A program made the position numbers and the translations under genes. A model generated the notes under the pieces. It did not search any database. It worked only from the letters and a program-made list of their open reading frames with translations, and was not told the origin of the DNA. From the NCBI GenBank assembly GCA_023150935.1, contig JAKLJW010000001.1:1-64000 (forward strand): a stretch of 64,000 nt of DNA, read 5' to 3'. Each line of letters opens with the position of its first letter. The first letter of the stretch is position 1. Below, in pieces: positions 47,659-62,120 of the stretch. This DNA is from Candidatus Binatia bacterium. Its GTDB lineage: Bacteria; Desulfobacterota; Binatia; HRBIN30.

Positions 47659-49059
47659 TCAGTCGGTACTGCCCTGACTCGAGATGTCGTATTCCTTGAG
47701 TTTGTTGAGGATGGTTTTGTAGTCGATGTTGAGTAGGCGGGCGGCCTTGGCCTTGTTGCCGCCCGTCCGCCGCAGGGCGGAGACCAGAGCGTCGCGCTCG
47801 ACGTCCGCCGTCGCGCGCCGCACGCGCTCCTTCAGCGACAGGTCGGTGCCGTCAGCCGCCGCGTCGACCGGCGCCGGCGCCCCGTCGGTCCGCTTGACCC
47901 GTGGCAGCGCGAGATGATCCTCGTCGATCGTCGCGTCGGCGAGCAGCACCGCACGCCTCACGACGCTGCGCAGTTGGCGGACGTTTCCGGGCCACTCGTA
48001 GGCCATCAGGCGCCCGATGGCGACGTCGGTGAACCCGGTAATGTTCTTGTGCAGCTCGCGGTTCGTCATCTGCAGGAAGCGTTCGGTCAGGAACGGGATG
48101 TCGCTGCTGCGGTCGCGCAGCGGCGGGATTCCGATGACGAACTCGTTCAGGCGGAAGAACAGGTCCTGGCGAAACGCGCCGCGCGCCACCGCCGCTTCGA
48201 GGTCCTCGTTGGCGGCTGCGAGCAGGCGGACGTCGACTTTCACGGGCCTTGTACTGCCGACGCGGGTGACCGTCCGTTCCTGCAGCGCGCGCAATAACTT
48301 GGCTTGCAGCGCGGGCGGCATGTTGCCGATTTCGTCGAGGAACAGGGTGCCGCCCATGGCCATCTCGAAGCGGCCGGGCTTGCTGCGGTCGGCGCCCGTG
48401 AAAGCGCCTTTCTCGTGTCCGAAGAGTTCGCTCTCGAAGAGCGGCTCGGGGATGGCGCCGCAGTCCACCGGTACGAAAGGACCGGTGGAGCGGGCGCTCT
48501 GTTCGTGGATGGCCCGGGCGACCAGCTCTTTGCCGGTGCCCGTCTCGCCGAGCAGCAAGACGGTGAAATCCGAGCAGGCCACGCGGGCCACGTAGGCGCT
48601 GATCCTTTCGATGGCGGCGCTCGTGCCCATCAGTTCCGAGAGCTTCGAGCCGCCCTCGGAGAACTGATGGATGGTGCGCCGCAGGCGCCGGTCCGACATC
48701 GCGCTGTGAACGGAGCGCACCACGTCGGCATGATCGAAAGGCTTGACGATGTAGTCGTGCGCCCCGGCGTGCAGGGCGGCGACGGCATCCTTCACCAGAT
48801 CGCACGAGGTGATGATGACGACCGGCAAATCGCGGTCGAATTGCTTGGCCTGGCGCAGGACCTCCATGCCGTCGAGGCCGGGCATCTTGATGTCGACGAG
48901 CAAAGCGTCGGGCGCTTGCCGGCGCACGAGGTCGAGAGCCTCCTCGCCGTCGGCGGCAAGCAGCGGCTCGTAACCTTCGCGGACGACGAGGCGCGAGAGG
49001 ATATCGCGGATACCCTCCTCATCGTCGACAATCAGAACCCGTCCGTCGTGGGCTTCCAC
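47659..49059 (-). CDS. Sigma54-dependent response regulator (NtrC family)
   Basis: Two-component response regulator of 466 residues. The receiver domain (1-120) has the phosphorylation site Asp56 (VDIKMPG), the acidic pair at the N-terminus (VDDEE) and Lys106. A sigma54-activator AAA+ domain follows with Walker A GETGTGKE at 171-178 and GAFTGA at 218-223, the loop that contacts sigma54, then ADRSKPGR and LRDRSSDIP. A Fis-type HTH (GGNKAKAARLLNIDYKTILNKL) ends the protein. The start codon is GTG with GGGGGA upstream. No sensor histidine kinase gene is nearby, so its partner and targets are unknown. Confidence 0.95.
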   Translation of the reverse strand: MEAHDGRVLIVDDEEGIRDILSRLVVREGYEPLLAADGEEALDLVRRQAPDALLVDIKMPGLDGMEVLRQAKQFDRDLPVVIITSCDLVKDAVAALHAGAHDYIVKPFDHADVVRSVHSAMSDRRLRRTIHQFSEGGSKLSELMGTSAAIERISAYVARVACSDFTVLLLGETGTGKELVARAIHEQSARSTGPFVPVDCGAIPEPLFESELFGHEKGAFTGADRSKPGRFEMAMGGTLFLDEIGNMPPALQAKLLRALQERTVTRVGSTRPVKVDVRLLAAANEDLEAAVARGAFRQDLFFRLNEFVIGIPPLRDRSSDIPFLTERFLQMTNRELHKNITGFTDVAIGRLMAYEWPGNVRQLRSVVRRAVLLADATIDEDHLALPRVKRTDGAPAPVDAAADGTDLSLKERVRRATADVERDALVSALRRTGGNKAKAARLLNIDYKTILNKLKEYDISSQGSTD

Positions 49060-49180
49060 CGTCCCCCGTTTCCCCCGTCATCTCCCTGAGTCTCGGGCCG
49101 TAGGTTAGGTCTCAAGACACACCGCGGTCAAGACGCCGTCGCGTCGGAGCACGGAAGTCGATCGTCGGATGCAAGGCCGC

Positions 49181-50611
49181 TCACCGCATGTTGACGTAAA
49201 AGGTCAGCATCTCGTCGCGCACGGCGGCCGGGAGCAGGTCGAGGATCGTGTTCAGCGGACCCATGCGGCTCGGAATGTCCGGGCCGGTAAGCCCGGCCAG
49301 CACGGCGACCTGCGGGAACACCTCTTCGAGCGGGCGCCCTTCGAGCTTGGCGACTTCGGCGGCGATATGCGCGCGATCGATGGAGGGTCCCCGCTCGCGC
49401 AGGTGCGCCACCGCCGTCTTCAGGTCGGCGAGCAGTTGATCCGCCAGCGGCACGTTGGAGCTGGAAATGCTGATGTGCAGGTTGGCCGGACCGCCGCCGC
49501 AGGCGAACTGCGGCAGCAGCAGCCAGCCGCGCTCGCGCATTTCGTCGTCGAGGTCGAACACGTTGATCGCTTCCGAGCCAAGCGTGAACATGCACAACTC
49601 CGGTTCGGCCAGCACCTCGATGCCGTCGAGGTCGCGGATCCCCTTCAGCAGGGTCTGCGTGGCGTCCCAGGTCTCGCGCACGATGCGCTGGTAGCCGGCT
49701 TCGCCCAGGTAACGCATCACCGCCCACGAGGCGGCGATCGGGCCCGCCGACTTGCTGCTCAGGATCGTCGGATTGATCACCGCGTACTCGGTGGTGCCGC
49801 TGCACGTGAAGATCGCGTGCCGTCGCAGGTCGCGGCTGCGGTACAGCAGCACCGAGGCGTTCTTCGGGGCGTAGCCGTACTTGTGCATGTCGACCGACAT
49901 GCTCGTTACCCCGGGGAGCGAGAAGTCGAAGTCGCGCACCGGCTCGCCGAGACGGCGCAGCACGGAAAGGTAGAGACCGCCGACGCAGCCGTCGACGTGG
50001 AACAGAATGCCGCGCTCGGCCGCCGCCGCCGACATGTCGGCGATACGGTCGATCGTGCCGTGCGAGAAGTTCGGCGCCGAGCCGACGGCGAGTATTGTGT
50101 TGGGACCGAGGGCCCGGCGAAACGCGTCGACATCGCCACGGAAGCCGTCGGCCGGGTCCAGCGGCGTCACGATCGTACGCAACCCGAGGTAATGGGCAGC
50201 TTTGTGAAAAGCCGGGTGCGCGGAGACCGGAAGGACGATCTCGGGGTCGCGTGCGCCGGGGCGGTGAACGCGGGCATGATCGCGCGCGGTCTTGACCGCC
50301 AGCATGATGCTCTCGGTGCCGCCGCTGGTCATGTTACCGACGACTCCATCGTCGCCGCGGGTGAGCTCGGCGACCGAACGCACGACGTCCTGCTCCATGC
50401 GCGCCGCGCTCGGGTACATGTTCATGTACAGCGCGTTCTGAGTGAGGAAACGCGCATAGGCCCGCGCGCTCACGTCGTAGGCGTCGCGGCCCGGATCGTA
50501 CAGACCGGTCAGAATGCGACCGCTCCGCCAGTCGACGTCGTCGCGCGCCAGCTCGTCCAACTCGGCCAGTACCTGTTCTGCCGGCCGTCCCTGCGAAGTC
50601 AGTGCTCCCAC
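49181..50611 (-). CDS. PLP-dependent decarboxylase/sphingosine-1-phosphate lyase-like protein
   Basis: Fold-type I PLP enzyme of 476 residues in the group II decarboxylase/S1P-lyase branch. The PLP lysine is Lys244 in SVDMHKYGYAPK, with His and Asp in the cofactor environment (HVDGCVGG; Asp207) and GNMTSGGTESIM. MYPSAARMEQDVV is typical of the S1P-lyase-like group. The substrate is unknown; bacterial members may act on phosphorylated long-chain bases or amino acids. It begins with GTG, with AAAGGAG six bases upstream. It is downstream of a CoA-transferase gene (47-base gap) and upstream of the NtrC-like regulator on the same strand. Confidence 0.88.
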   Translation of the reverse strand: MGALTSQGRPAEQVLAELDELARDDVDWRSGRILTGLYDPGRDAYDVSARAYARFLTQNALYMNMYPSAARMEQDVVRSVAELTRGDDGVVGNMTSGGTESIMLAVKTARDHARVHRPGARDPEIVLPVSAHPAFHKAAHYLGLRTIVTPLDPADGFRGDVDAFRRALGPNTILAVGSAPNFSHGTIDRIADMSAAAAERGILFHVDGCVGGLYLSVLRRLGEPVRDFDFSLPGVTSMSVDMHKYGYAPKNASVLLYRSRDLRRHAIFTCSGTTEYAVINPTILSSKSAGPIAASWAVMRYLGEAGYQRIVRETWDATQTLLKGIRDLDGIEVLAEPELCMFTLGSEAINVFDLDDEMRERGWLLLPQFACGGGPANLHISISSSNVPLADQLLADLKTAVAHLRERGPSIDRAHIAAEVAKLEGRPLEEVFPQVAVLAGLTGPDIPSRMGPLNTILDLLPAAVRDEMLTFYVNMR

Positions 50612-50658
50612 GCCATACTCCTTTCAGACCGACGGAATCGGCCCCCCGGGGGCCGCGA

Positions 50659-51867
50659 TCACCCGACCACCCCGCGGCCACGCCACGCGGCGATCTCTTC
50701 CCGCCCGTATCCCGCTTCCGCAAGGATCTCGTCCGTGTGTTCGCCGAGCCGCGGCGGCGTGCGGTACAGCGCCGGGGCCTCGCCCGGCATGCGCAGCGGG
50801 TTGCGCAGATAGCGCAGGCGGCCGCCCCGGGGATCGTCGGCTTCGAACACGGTGCGGTTGGCGGCGACTTGCGGGTCGGCGAGGAAGTCCTCGACCGTGT
50901 TGGCCGGCGCGATCGGTACGCCTTTTTCGCGGGCGCGTTCGAGCAGCGTTGCAACCGGCCATTTCCGGACTTCCGCGAACAGGGCCGGGAACAAGTCGGC
51001 GGCGAAGGCCATGCGCGACACGATCGAGGCGAAGCGCGGATCGTCGCGCAGGTCTTCCCGGCCGAGGATGTTGCAGAGACTCTGAAACTGCCGATCCTCC
51101 ACCGCCATGATGACCACGTGCCCGTCGGCGCACTCCCAGGTGCGATGGGCCCGGCCGAAGTCGAACGCGCCCAGGGTTTCATCCACGGGCAGAAAAGTGT
51201 GCGGGGTCATGGACTCGGGCAGCATGAACGCGGCGTAGGCATCGAGCATCGGCACTTCGAGCCTGCAGCCGCGGTTGCTGTGGCGTTCGCGAGCGAGCAA
51301 GGCCGCCAGCACACCGTAGGTGGCGGTGAGGGCGGTGGACTTGTCGGCGATGATGCTCTGGATAAGGACGGGCGGGCCGGAACCGCCCTGGACGGGCATC
51401 ATGCCGGTGAGGCCCTGGACGACGGTATCGTACGCGGGCAGGTCGGCGTACGGCCCCTCCGAGCCGAAGCCGTTGATGGATACGTAGACGAGCCCCGGGT
51501 TGTCGGCGGCGAGGGAGTCGTAGTCGAGTCCGAGGCGTGCGACCACGCCGGGGCGAAAGTTCTCGACCAGGACATCGGCGGTGGCGGTCAGGCGCCGGAC
51601 GATGCCGACGCCGTCGGCGCTCTTCAGGTCGACGACGACACTGCGCTTGTTGCGGTTGAAATGGGCGAACATGGCGCTTAGCCCGTTGCGAAACGGCGGG
51701 CCCATCATGCGGGTGGTGTCGCCGCGGGGCGGCTCGACCTTGACCACGTCGGCGCCGAGGTCGGCGAGGTTCATGGTGCACATGGGCCCCGAGACGACCG
51801 TGGACAGGTCGACCACGCGAATGCCGGCGCACGGGCCTGCCGGCGGGGACTGCATGCTGACTTTCAT
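50659..51867 (-). CDS. Class III (CaiB/BaiF-type) CoA-transferase
   Basis: CoA-transferase of 402 residues that would move CoA between carboxylic acids. The family pattern is clear: IRVVDLSTVVSGPMCTMNLADLGADVVKVEPP, NRNKRSVVVDLKS, VENFRPGV, and PAYDTVVQGLTG with the catalytic-Asp candidate Asp147. The substrate cannot be read from sequence. The ATG at 51867 gives the proper start; the frame continues 36 codons upstream without homology. It may form a short operon with the S1P-lyase-like gene downstream. Confidence 0.92.
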   Translation of the reverse strand: MKVSMQSPPAGPCAGIRVVDLSTVVSGPMCTMNLADLGADVVKVEPPRGDTTRMMGPPFRNGLSAMFAHFNRNKRSVVVDLKSADGVGIVRRLTATADVLVENFRPGVVARLGLDYDSLAADNPGLVYVSINGFGSEGPYADLPAYDTVVQGLTGMMPVQGGSGPPVLIQSIIADKSTALTATYGVLAALLARERHSNRGCRLEVPMLDAYAAFMLPESMTPHTFLPVDETLGAFDFGRAHRTWECADGHVVIMAVEDRQFQSLCNILGREDLRDDPRFASIVSRMAFAADLFPALFAEVRKWPVATLLERAREKGVPIAPANTVEDFLADPQVAANRTVFEADDPRGGRLRYLRNPLRMPGEAPALYRTPPRLGEHTDEILAEAGYGREEIAAWRGRGVVG

Positions 51868-52118
51868 CAACGGCCTCGACGCGGGAGTCGTTCGGGCTGT
51901 AGCATCGCCGGCGGCGCAGTCGCAAGCACCAGGGCGCCGCCGTTCGTCGGTAAGGGAGGGGGCGCGGGCGGGCACGGGGCCCGCCCGTCGCGAGCAGTTG
52001 CGGAAAGGGGGGGATCCGCTTTTCTGCCTGCCCTAACAGACGACCTGGGGGCGGGGAGATTCATTGCCGCGGGGAACTTTCTTTCGCGCCGTGCGGCCTG
52101 CCCGCGGGGGCTTCGGAA

Positions 52119-52818
<700 letters not shown>

Positions 52819-52819
52819 T

Positions 52820-53806
52820 ATGCCGTTCACGCAACGTCATTTGCTCGGACTCGAAGGCATGGGGCGCGACGAGTTGACATCCCTGCTCGATACCGCCGCG
52901 TCGTTCAAGGAGATCTCGGAGCGGGACATCAAGAAGGTGCCGACCCTGCGGGGCAAGACCGTCGTGAGCGTCTTCTTCGAGCCGAGTACGCGCACGCGCA
53001 TGTCGTTCGAAATCGCCGCAAAGCGCATGAGCGCCGACTTCGTCAGCCTGTCTTCGTCGGTCAGCTCGACGACCAAAGGCGAGACGCTGCTCGACACGGC
53101 GCGTAATCTCCAGGCGATGCGGCCCGACGCCATCGTCCTGCGCCATGCGGCCTCCGGCGCCCCGCACTTCGTGGCCGCGCGGGTCGCCTGCCCGATCATC
53201 AATGCCGGCGACGGGGCGCACGAGCACCCGACTCAGGCGCTGCTCGACCTGCTCACCATCCGCGAACGCAAGGGCGGGTTCGAGGGCCTCACGGTGGCCA
53301 TTGTCGGCGATATCCTGCACAGCCGCGTGGCGCGATCGAACGTCTTCGGCCTGCGCGCTCTCGGGGCGCGCGTGCGGCTCGTCGGCCCGCCGACGCTGCT
53401 GCCCCCCGAACTCAGTCAGTGGGGCGCGGTCACCACCAACCTGCGCGAGGGCGTCCGGGACGCCGACGTCATCGTCATGCTGCGCCTTCAGCTCGAACGG
53501 CAGAGCCGCAACTTCTTCCCCAGCGTCGAGGAATACTCCCGCTATTTCTGTCTGACGGAACGGATTGTGGCCGGGGCACGGCCCGACGTCATCATTCTTC
53601 ACCCCGGCCCGATGAACCGCGGCATCGAGATCGCCAGCGAGGTGGCCGACGGACCCTATTCGGTGATCATGGACCAGGTTACCAACGGCATCGCCGTCCG
53701 CATGGCGGTGCTGTACCTGCTTGCCAGCCGAGTCAAAGCCGATACCGAGGCGCCGACCGACGTGGTTGCGGAACCGCCGGCCCGGCTGCAACGGAGAGCC
53801 GGGTGA
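52820..53806 (+). CDS. pyrB: Aspartate carbamoyltransferase catalytic subunit
   Basis: Forms carbamoyl aspartate from carbamoyl phosphate and aspartate, the committed pyrimidine step. The 328-residue protein contains the carbamoyl-phosphate site [12 protein letters not shown] (Ser56-Thr-Arg-Thr-Arg60), [37 protein letters not shown] and HPGPMNRG. No pyrI regulatory subunit is present, so allosteric control is likely to be absent, consistent with PyrR attenuation. A GGGGAGGAGAG site precedes the ATG. The last bases overlap pyrC (GTGA). Confidence 0.97.
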   Translation: MPFTQRHLLGLEGMGRDELTSLLDTAASFKEISERDIKKVPTLRGKTVVSVFFEPSTRTRMSFEIAAKRMSADFVSLSSSVSSTTKGETLLDTARNLQAMRPDAIVLRHAASGAPHFVAARVACPIINAGDGAHEHPTQALLDLLTIRERKGGFEGLTVAIVGDILHSRVARSNVFGLRALGARVRLVGPPTLLPPELSQWGAVTTNLREGVRDADVIVMLRLQLERQSRNFFPSVEEYSRYFCLTERIVAGARPDVIILHPGPMNRGIEIASEVADGPYSVIMDQVTNGIAVRMAVLYLLASRVKADTEAPTDVVAEPPARLQRRAG

Positions 53807-55143
53807 GCGCGGTTCTCGTCATTCGCGGCGGAACGCTCATCGATCCCGCCAACGGCGTCCACGGACCCCACGACCTCGTCATTTCCGATGGCGTCGTGGC
53901 GCAGGTGCTCGATCCCGGCGCGCCGGCACCGGCAGCGGATGTGGCCGAGACCATCGACGCGACCGGTGCCTGGGTGGTTCCCGGGCTGATCGATATGCAC
54001 GTTCACCTGCGGGAACCGGGCTACGAGTACAAGGAAACGATCGAGACCGGCAGTCGGGCGGCCGTCGCCGGCGGTTTTGCTGCCGTGGCCTGCATGGCCA
54101 ACACCAATCCGGTCAACGACAATGCCGCCGTGACCGAGTTCATTCGCGAACGTGCGGCGGCCTGTGGGCTTACCCGGGTGTATCCGATCGGCGCGGTTTC
54201 CAGAGGCCTCGGCGGCGAACAGCTCGCCGAGATCGGCGAGATGCACGCCGCGGGCATCGTGGGCGTTTCGGACGACGGCATGCCGATCATGGACGGCGGT
54301 CTCATGCGGCGGGCTCTTGAATATGCCGCGATGTTCGATCTGCCGGTCATCGTCCACGAGCAAGACGATTGCATTGCCGGCGAGGGGGTGATGCACGAGG
54401 GCTCGATTTCCATGCGCCTCGGGTTGCGCGGAGTTCCTGCGGCGGCGGAGGAGGCGATGATTGCTCGCGACCTTGCCCTGCTCGCGCGCACGGGCGGCAG
54501 GCTGCACGTCGCGCACATCAGCACCGCCGGGGCCGTCGATCTGATCCGCCACGCCAAACGACGCGGCCTGCCGGTCACGGCCGAGGTCACGCCCCATCAT
54601 TTCACGCTAACCGACGAGAGTGTCGACGGTTACAATACGAACGCCAAGATGAACCCCCCTCTACGCACTCGCGCCGATGTCGACGCCGTCCGCGCCGGTA
54701 TCGCCGACGGCAGTATCGACGTCATTGCCACCGATCACGCGCCGCACCACCGGGACGAGAAGGACGTCGAGTTCGACCGCGCAGCCAACGGCATCGTCGG
54801 CCTCGAGACGGCATTGCCACTGACTCTGCGGCTACTCGACGAGACGGCCATCGGCATCGAGACGCTGGTGCGCGCCATGAGTACAAACCCGGCGCATGTG
54901 CTCGGCGTGCCCGGCGGCAGCCTCGGGGTCGGTTCGCCCGGCGACGTGACCGTGATCGACCCGGCCCGGCGCTGGGTAATCGATCCGGCGCGCTTCCTGT
55001 CGCGTTCGCGCAATACGCCGTTCGGCGGTCTCACGGTGCGCGGCGTGGCCACCCACACCATTGTCGGCGGTCGGGTTGTCTGGCGCACGATGCCCGAGGC
55101 GCTGTCGCGGTCGGCTGCGGTCCGGCCCGGAGGTGCGGCATGA
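53803..55143 (+). CDS. pyrC: Dihydroorotase (class I)
   Basis: Cyclises carbamoyl aspartate to dihydroorotate. The 446-residue amidohydrolase has the metal motif MHVHLREPG with His66 and His68, [26 protein letters not shown], and IATDHAPHH with the conserved Asp. Its length and position behind pyrB fit class I enzymes, which often associate with PyrB. The start is GTG at 53803, overlapping the pyrB stop by four bases. The carA gene begins on its last bases with an ATGA overlap. Confidence 0.96.
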   Translation: MSAVLVIRGGTLIDPANGVHGPHDLVISDGVVAQVLDPGAPAPAADVAETIDATGAWVVPGLIDMHVHLREPGYEYKETIETGSRAAVAGGFAAVACMANTNPVNDNAAVTEFIRERAAACGLTRVYPIGAVSRGLGGEQLAEIGEMHAAGIVGVSDDGMPIMDGGLMRRALEYAAMFDLPVIVHEQDDCIAGEGVMHEGSISMRLGLRGVPAAAEEAMIARDLALLARTGGRLHVAHISTAGAVDLIRHAKRRGLPVTAEVTPHHFTLTDESVDGYNTNAKMNPPLRTRADVDAVRAGIADGSIDVIATDHAPHHRDEKDVEFDRAANGIVGLETALPLTLRLLDETAIGIETLVRAMSTNPAHVLGVPGGSLGVGSPGDVTVIDPARRWVIDPARFLSRSRNTPFGGLTVRGVATHTIVGGRVVWRTMPEALSRSAAVRPGGAA

Positions 55144-56252
55144 AGGCCATCCTGGCTCTGGCCGACGGTACGGTGTTCGAGGGTGTGAGCTTCGGCGCTC
55201 CGGGAGAAGCCGGGGGCGAAGTCGTGTTCAACACCTCGATGAGCGGGTACCAGGAGATTCTGACCGATCCCTCGTACCACGGTCAGCTCGTTGCGATGAC
55301 CTATCCGGAGATCGGCAACGTCGGCGTCAATCCGGAAGACGTCGAAGCGGCACGGCCGTTCGTGCAGGGTTTCATCGTCAAGGAGTACTGGGAAGAGCCC
55401 AGCAACTGGCGGGCCCACAGCAGCCTCGCGCAATACCTGCTCGACCACGGTATACCGGGCATTCAGGGGATCGACACCCGTGCGCTCGTGCGCCACATCC
55501 GCACCCACGGCGCTCAGGAGGCAGTGATTTCAACCGTCGATCTCGACCCGGCTTCGGTGGTTGCCAAAGCGCGTGCATGGCCAAGCCTGATCGGCCGCGA
55601 CCTGGTCCGCGAGGTCACCTGTCCGGGGCCTTACGAGTGGCACGAGGCGACCTGGGATATCGAGCGCGGGTACGGCCGGGGCGCGACGGAGCGGCCGTTC
55701 GTCATTGCTTACGACTTCGGCATCAAGCGCAACATCCTGCGCAATCTCGTGCAGATGGGGTGCCGGATGCGTGTCGTTCCGGCGGCGACGCCGGCGGCCG
55801 CCGTCCTGGCCGAGAAACCGGACGGGGTATTCCTGTCCAACGGTCCCGGCGATCCCGATGTAGGGCCATACGCGGGGATCGTGCGCGACCTGATCGGCCG
55901 GGTCCCAATCTTCGGGATTTGCCTCGGCCATCAGATGATCGGCCTCGCCCTCGGCGGGCGGACCTACAAGCTCAAGTTCGGTCATCACGGCGGCAATCAG
56001 CCGGTGATGGACCTGTCGACCGGCAAGGTCGAGATCACGTCGCAGAACCACGGCTTTGCCGTCGATGTGGAGTCTCTGCAGGGGATCGCTCGGCTGACGC
56101 ACGTGAACCTCAACGATCGGACCGTCGAGGGCCTGGCCCACGCCGAGCTGCCGGTTTTTTCGGTGCAGTACCACCCGGAGGCCTCGCCCGGCCCCCACGA
56201 CGCGAACTATCTCTTCGAGCGTTTCGTGGCGCTCATGCAGCAGGCGCGCTAA
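55140..56252 (+). CDS. carA: Carbamoyl phosphate synthase small subunit
   Basis: Glutaminase subunit of carbamoyl phosphate synthase. The 370-residue protein has the N-terminal CarA domain ([39 protein letters not shown]) and a class I glutaminase domain with catalytic Cys261 in [11 protein letters not shown], followed by QNHGFAVD and the His/Glu of YHPEASPG. Unlike GuaA in this window, the Gln of GxCxGxQ is present. It overlaps pyrC by four bases and precedes carB by 35 bases. Confidence 0.97.
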   Translation: MKAILALADGTVFEGVSFGAPGEAGGEVVFNTSMSGYQEILTDPSYHGQLVAMTYPEIGNVGVNPEDVEAARPFVQGFIVKEYWEEPSNWRAHSSLAQYLLDHGIPGIQGIDTRALVRHIRTHGAQEAVISTVDLDPASVVAKARAWPSLIGRDLVREVTCPGPYEWHEATWDIERGYGRGATERPFVIAYDFGIKRNILRNLVQMGCRMRVVPAATPAAAVLAEKPDGVFLSNGPGDPDVGPYAGIVRDLIGRVPIFGICLGHQMIGLALGGRTYKLKFGHHGGNQPVMDLSTGKVEITSQNHGFAVDVESLQGIARLTHVNLNDRTVEGLAHAELPVFSVQYHPEASPGPHDANYLFERFVALMQQAR

Positions 56253-56287
56253 CGGCAACCGCCGGCCGCGCCGGGAACTGATCAGGG

Positions 56288-59525
<3,238 letters not shown>

Positions 59526-59545
<20 letters not shown>

Positions 59546-61979
59546 CGGCAGCGGGCCGCCCGATTCCATCGAACGCTATCTTGCAGCGGTGGCGGCGCCG
59601 CTGAAGTTCCTCGCCGCTGCCCCCGCCGCTGCGGCGCGGACGCGCTTTCCCGCCGCCGCCCTGGCGGCCCGGGGCCGGAGCTTGATTGCGGCGGTCGGCG
59701 ACGAGTTGGCGCGGGCGCCGTTAACGGCCCTGGTCGACGCGCTTGCCGCTTACGATACGGTGGCGGCCGCCGATCGTACGGCTTACGCACGGCGCTGCGT
59801 CGAGTTGCTGGCGGCGGCTCACCCGGCGACCGCGCCGGCGCCGCCTTACAGGCGCACGGCGGCGGTTAGCGAGGAGACGCTGGCGGGTCTCGGTCGCGCG
59901 GTGCAATTCGTGCGCGGGGTCGGGCCGCGGCGGGCGGAGCAGTTCCGGAAGGTGGGCATCGCGACGTTGGAGGACCTGCTGTACCACCTGCCGTTCCGTT
60001 ACGACGACCGCCGCACGCTCTCTCGCGTGCGCGATCTGCGCCCCGGCATGGTCGCCAGTGTCGTCGGCGAGCTGGTCCAGGTGGCCGAGCGGCACGTGGG
60101 GCGGGCGCAGCGGCGCATTCTCGAAGCCGTGCTGCGCGACGACAGCGGCTATTTGGGGCTGACGTGGTTCCATCAGGTGGCATATTTCCGGAGCCGCTTC
60201 CGCGGCGGACAGCGCTGCCTCGTCCACGGCAAGATCGAGCCGGGCGTCGGTGGTGTGCTGCGCATGGTACATCCCGAAGTGGAGATCGATCCGGAGGTGG
60301 AAGGGCAGGGGATACTGCCGGTTTACAACAAGCCGAGCAGCATGACCGTCGGCGCGATGCGCCGGCTTGTGCACGACGTCGCCGGAGACTGGATCGAGCG
60401 CGTTCCGAGTGTTCTTCCGGAGGCGGTGGTACGCGCCGCCAGGGTGACGGATCTTGCGGCGGCCCTGCGGCTGGTCCATGAGCCGCAACGCGACGCGGAC
60501 ATCGAGGCGCTCAACGGCCTGCGTACGCTCGGGCATCGCTCGCTGGTGTTCGACGAGCTGTTCTTCCTGCAGCTTGGGATGGCGTTGCGTCGCCGCAACG
60601 TCGAGCGCGAGGCCGGGCTCGTGCTGGTCGACCGCGGGGGTCTGACGGGGCAACTGCGGGCGTATCTGCCGTTCCGGCTGACGCGAGCGCAGGAGCGGGT
60701 GATCGCGGAGATCGGTGCCGACATGCGGCGCCCGCATCCGATGCACCGGCTTGTACAGGGCGATGTCGGCAGCGGGAAGACGGTGGTGGCGCTCTTTGCG
60801 GCGCTGGTGGCGATCGACAACGAATATCAGGCGGCGTTCATGGCGCCGACCGAACTGCTGGCCGAGCAGCATTTTACGACCGTCGAGCGGCTCGTGGCGC
60901 CGTTGGGGCTGCGGGTGGAGTTGCTCACGGGAGCACGCAGCAGGGCGCAGCGGCGGGCCGCATACGCGCGGCTTGCCGACGGTGAAACCCAGCTCGCGGT
61001 CGGGACGCACGCCCTCATCCAGGATGCCGTCAAGTTCAAGCGTCTGGGGCTGGGGGTGATCGACGAGCAGCATCGTTTCGGTGTGCTGCAACGGGCGGCG
61101 CTGTGCCGGCTCGGCGCCGAGGGGGCGGCGGCGCCGGACATCCTGCTGATGACCGCGACGCCGATTCCGCGGACGTTGACGATGGCGGTTTACGGCGACC
61201 TCGACATCTCGTTGCTCGACGAGATGCCGCCGGGCCGGCAACCGGTGCGGACCCTGCTCCGGCACGAAGGGGAACGCGCGCGGGTTTACGATCTGGTCAA
61301 GCGCGAACTCGATCGCGGGCGGCAGGGGTACGTGGTGTATCCGCTCGTGGACCCGTCGGATGCGGTGGAGTTGCGCGACGCGACCTCGATGCAGCGCGAA
61401 CTGGCGCGGACGGTATTCTCCGGCTACCGCGTCGGACTCGTACACGGACGCATGAAGGCCGCGGAGAAGGATGCCGTCATGCGTCGCTTCAAGGACGGCG
61501 ATGTACAGGTGCTGGTGAGCACGACGGTGGTGGAGGTGGGCATCGACGTGCCGAACGCGACGATCATGGTCATCGAGCACGCCGAGCGCTTCGGGTTGGC
61601 GCAACTGCACCAGTTGCGCGGGCGGGTGGGACGGGGCGACGCGGCGGCATTGTGTGTGCTGGTGACGCCGTTTCGCCGCGGTCAGGAGGCGCATCGGCGC
61701 CTCGATGCGCTGGTGCGCACCACGGACGGGTTCAGGATCGCCGAGGCGGATCTGGAGATCCGCGGCCCCGGTGAGTTGCTCGGCACGCGTCAGTCTGGTC
61801 TGCCGGATTTCCGGGTCGCCAACTTGATTCGCGACCGCGGCATTCTGGAGGCGGCGCGCACGGCGGCGCTGCGCTGGCTGGAGGACGACCCGAAGTTGGA
61901 CTCGGAAGAGTCGCAAGCGGTGCGCAAGGTGCTGGCGCATCGCTGGGCGGGGCGCCTCGAGCTGGCGGGGATCGGTTAG
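59526..61979 (+). CDS. recG: ATP-dependent DNA helicase RecG
   Basis: Branch-migrating helicase that regresses stalled replication forks. The 817-residue protein has an N-terminal extension rich in Ala, the wedge/OB domain ([33 protein letters not shown]), Walker [14 protein letters not shown], the RecG-specific DEQHRFGV box, [11 protein letters not shown], and the C-terminal helicase motifs up to QLRGRVGRG and a RecG TRG-like motif. The start is uncertain: GTG 59526 (used here) or GTG 59496, both inside carB. It is the last gene of the pyr run, though it has no role in pyrimidine synthesis. Confidence 0.95.
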
Positions 61980-62055
61980 CGCGGAGGTGGGGCAGCAGCG
62001 GTCTTACAAACACGCTGGCCCGCGAACAGGATGGTCCTCTTGTTGCGGGCGGGAA

Positions 62056-62097
62056 AGAAAAGGGGCCGGCGGCTTAAGCTGCCGGCCCCTTTTCTTG
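62056..62097. terminator. Bidirectional intrinsic terminator between recG and glnA
   Basis: AAGAAAAGGGGCCGGC and GCCGGCCCCTTTTCTT bracket GGCTTAAGCT, giving a near-perfect 42-base palindrome with one G-T pair. A-rich and T-rich ends are on both flanks, so transcripts from recG (plus) and glnA (minus) both see a stem followed by U. This is the clearest terminator in the window. Confidence 0.9.
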
Positions 62098-62120
62098 ACC
62101 TGGCAATTCCGTCCTGGCGC

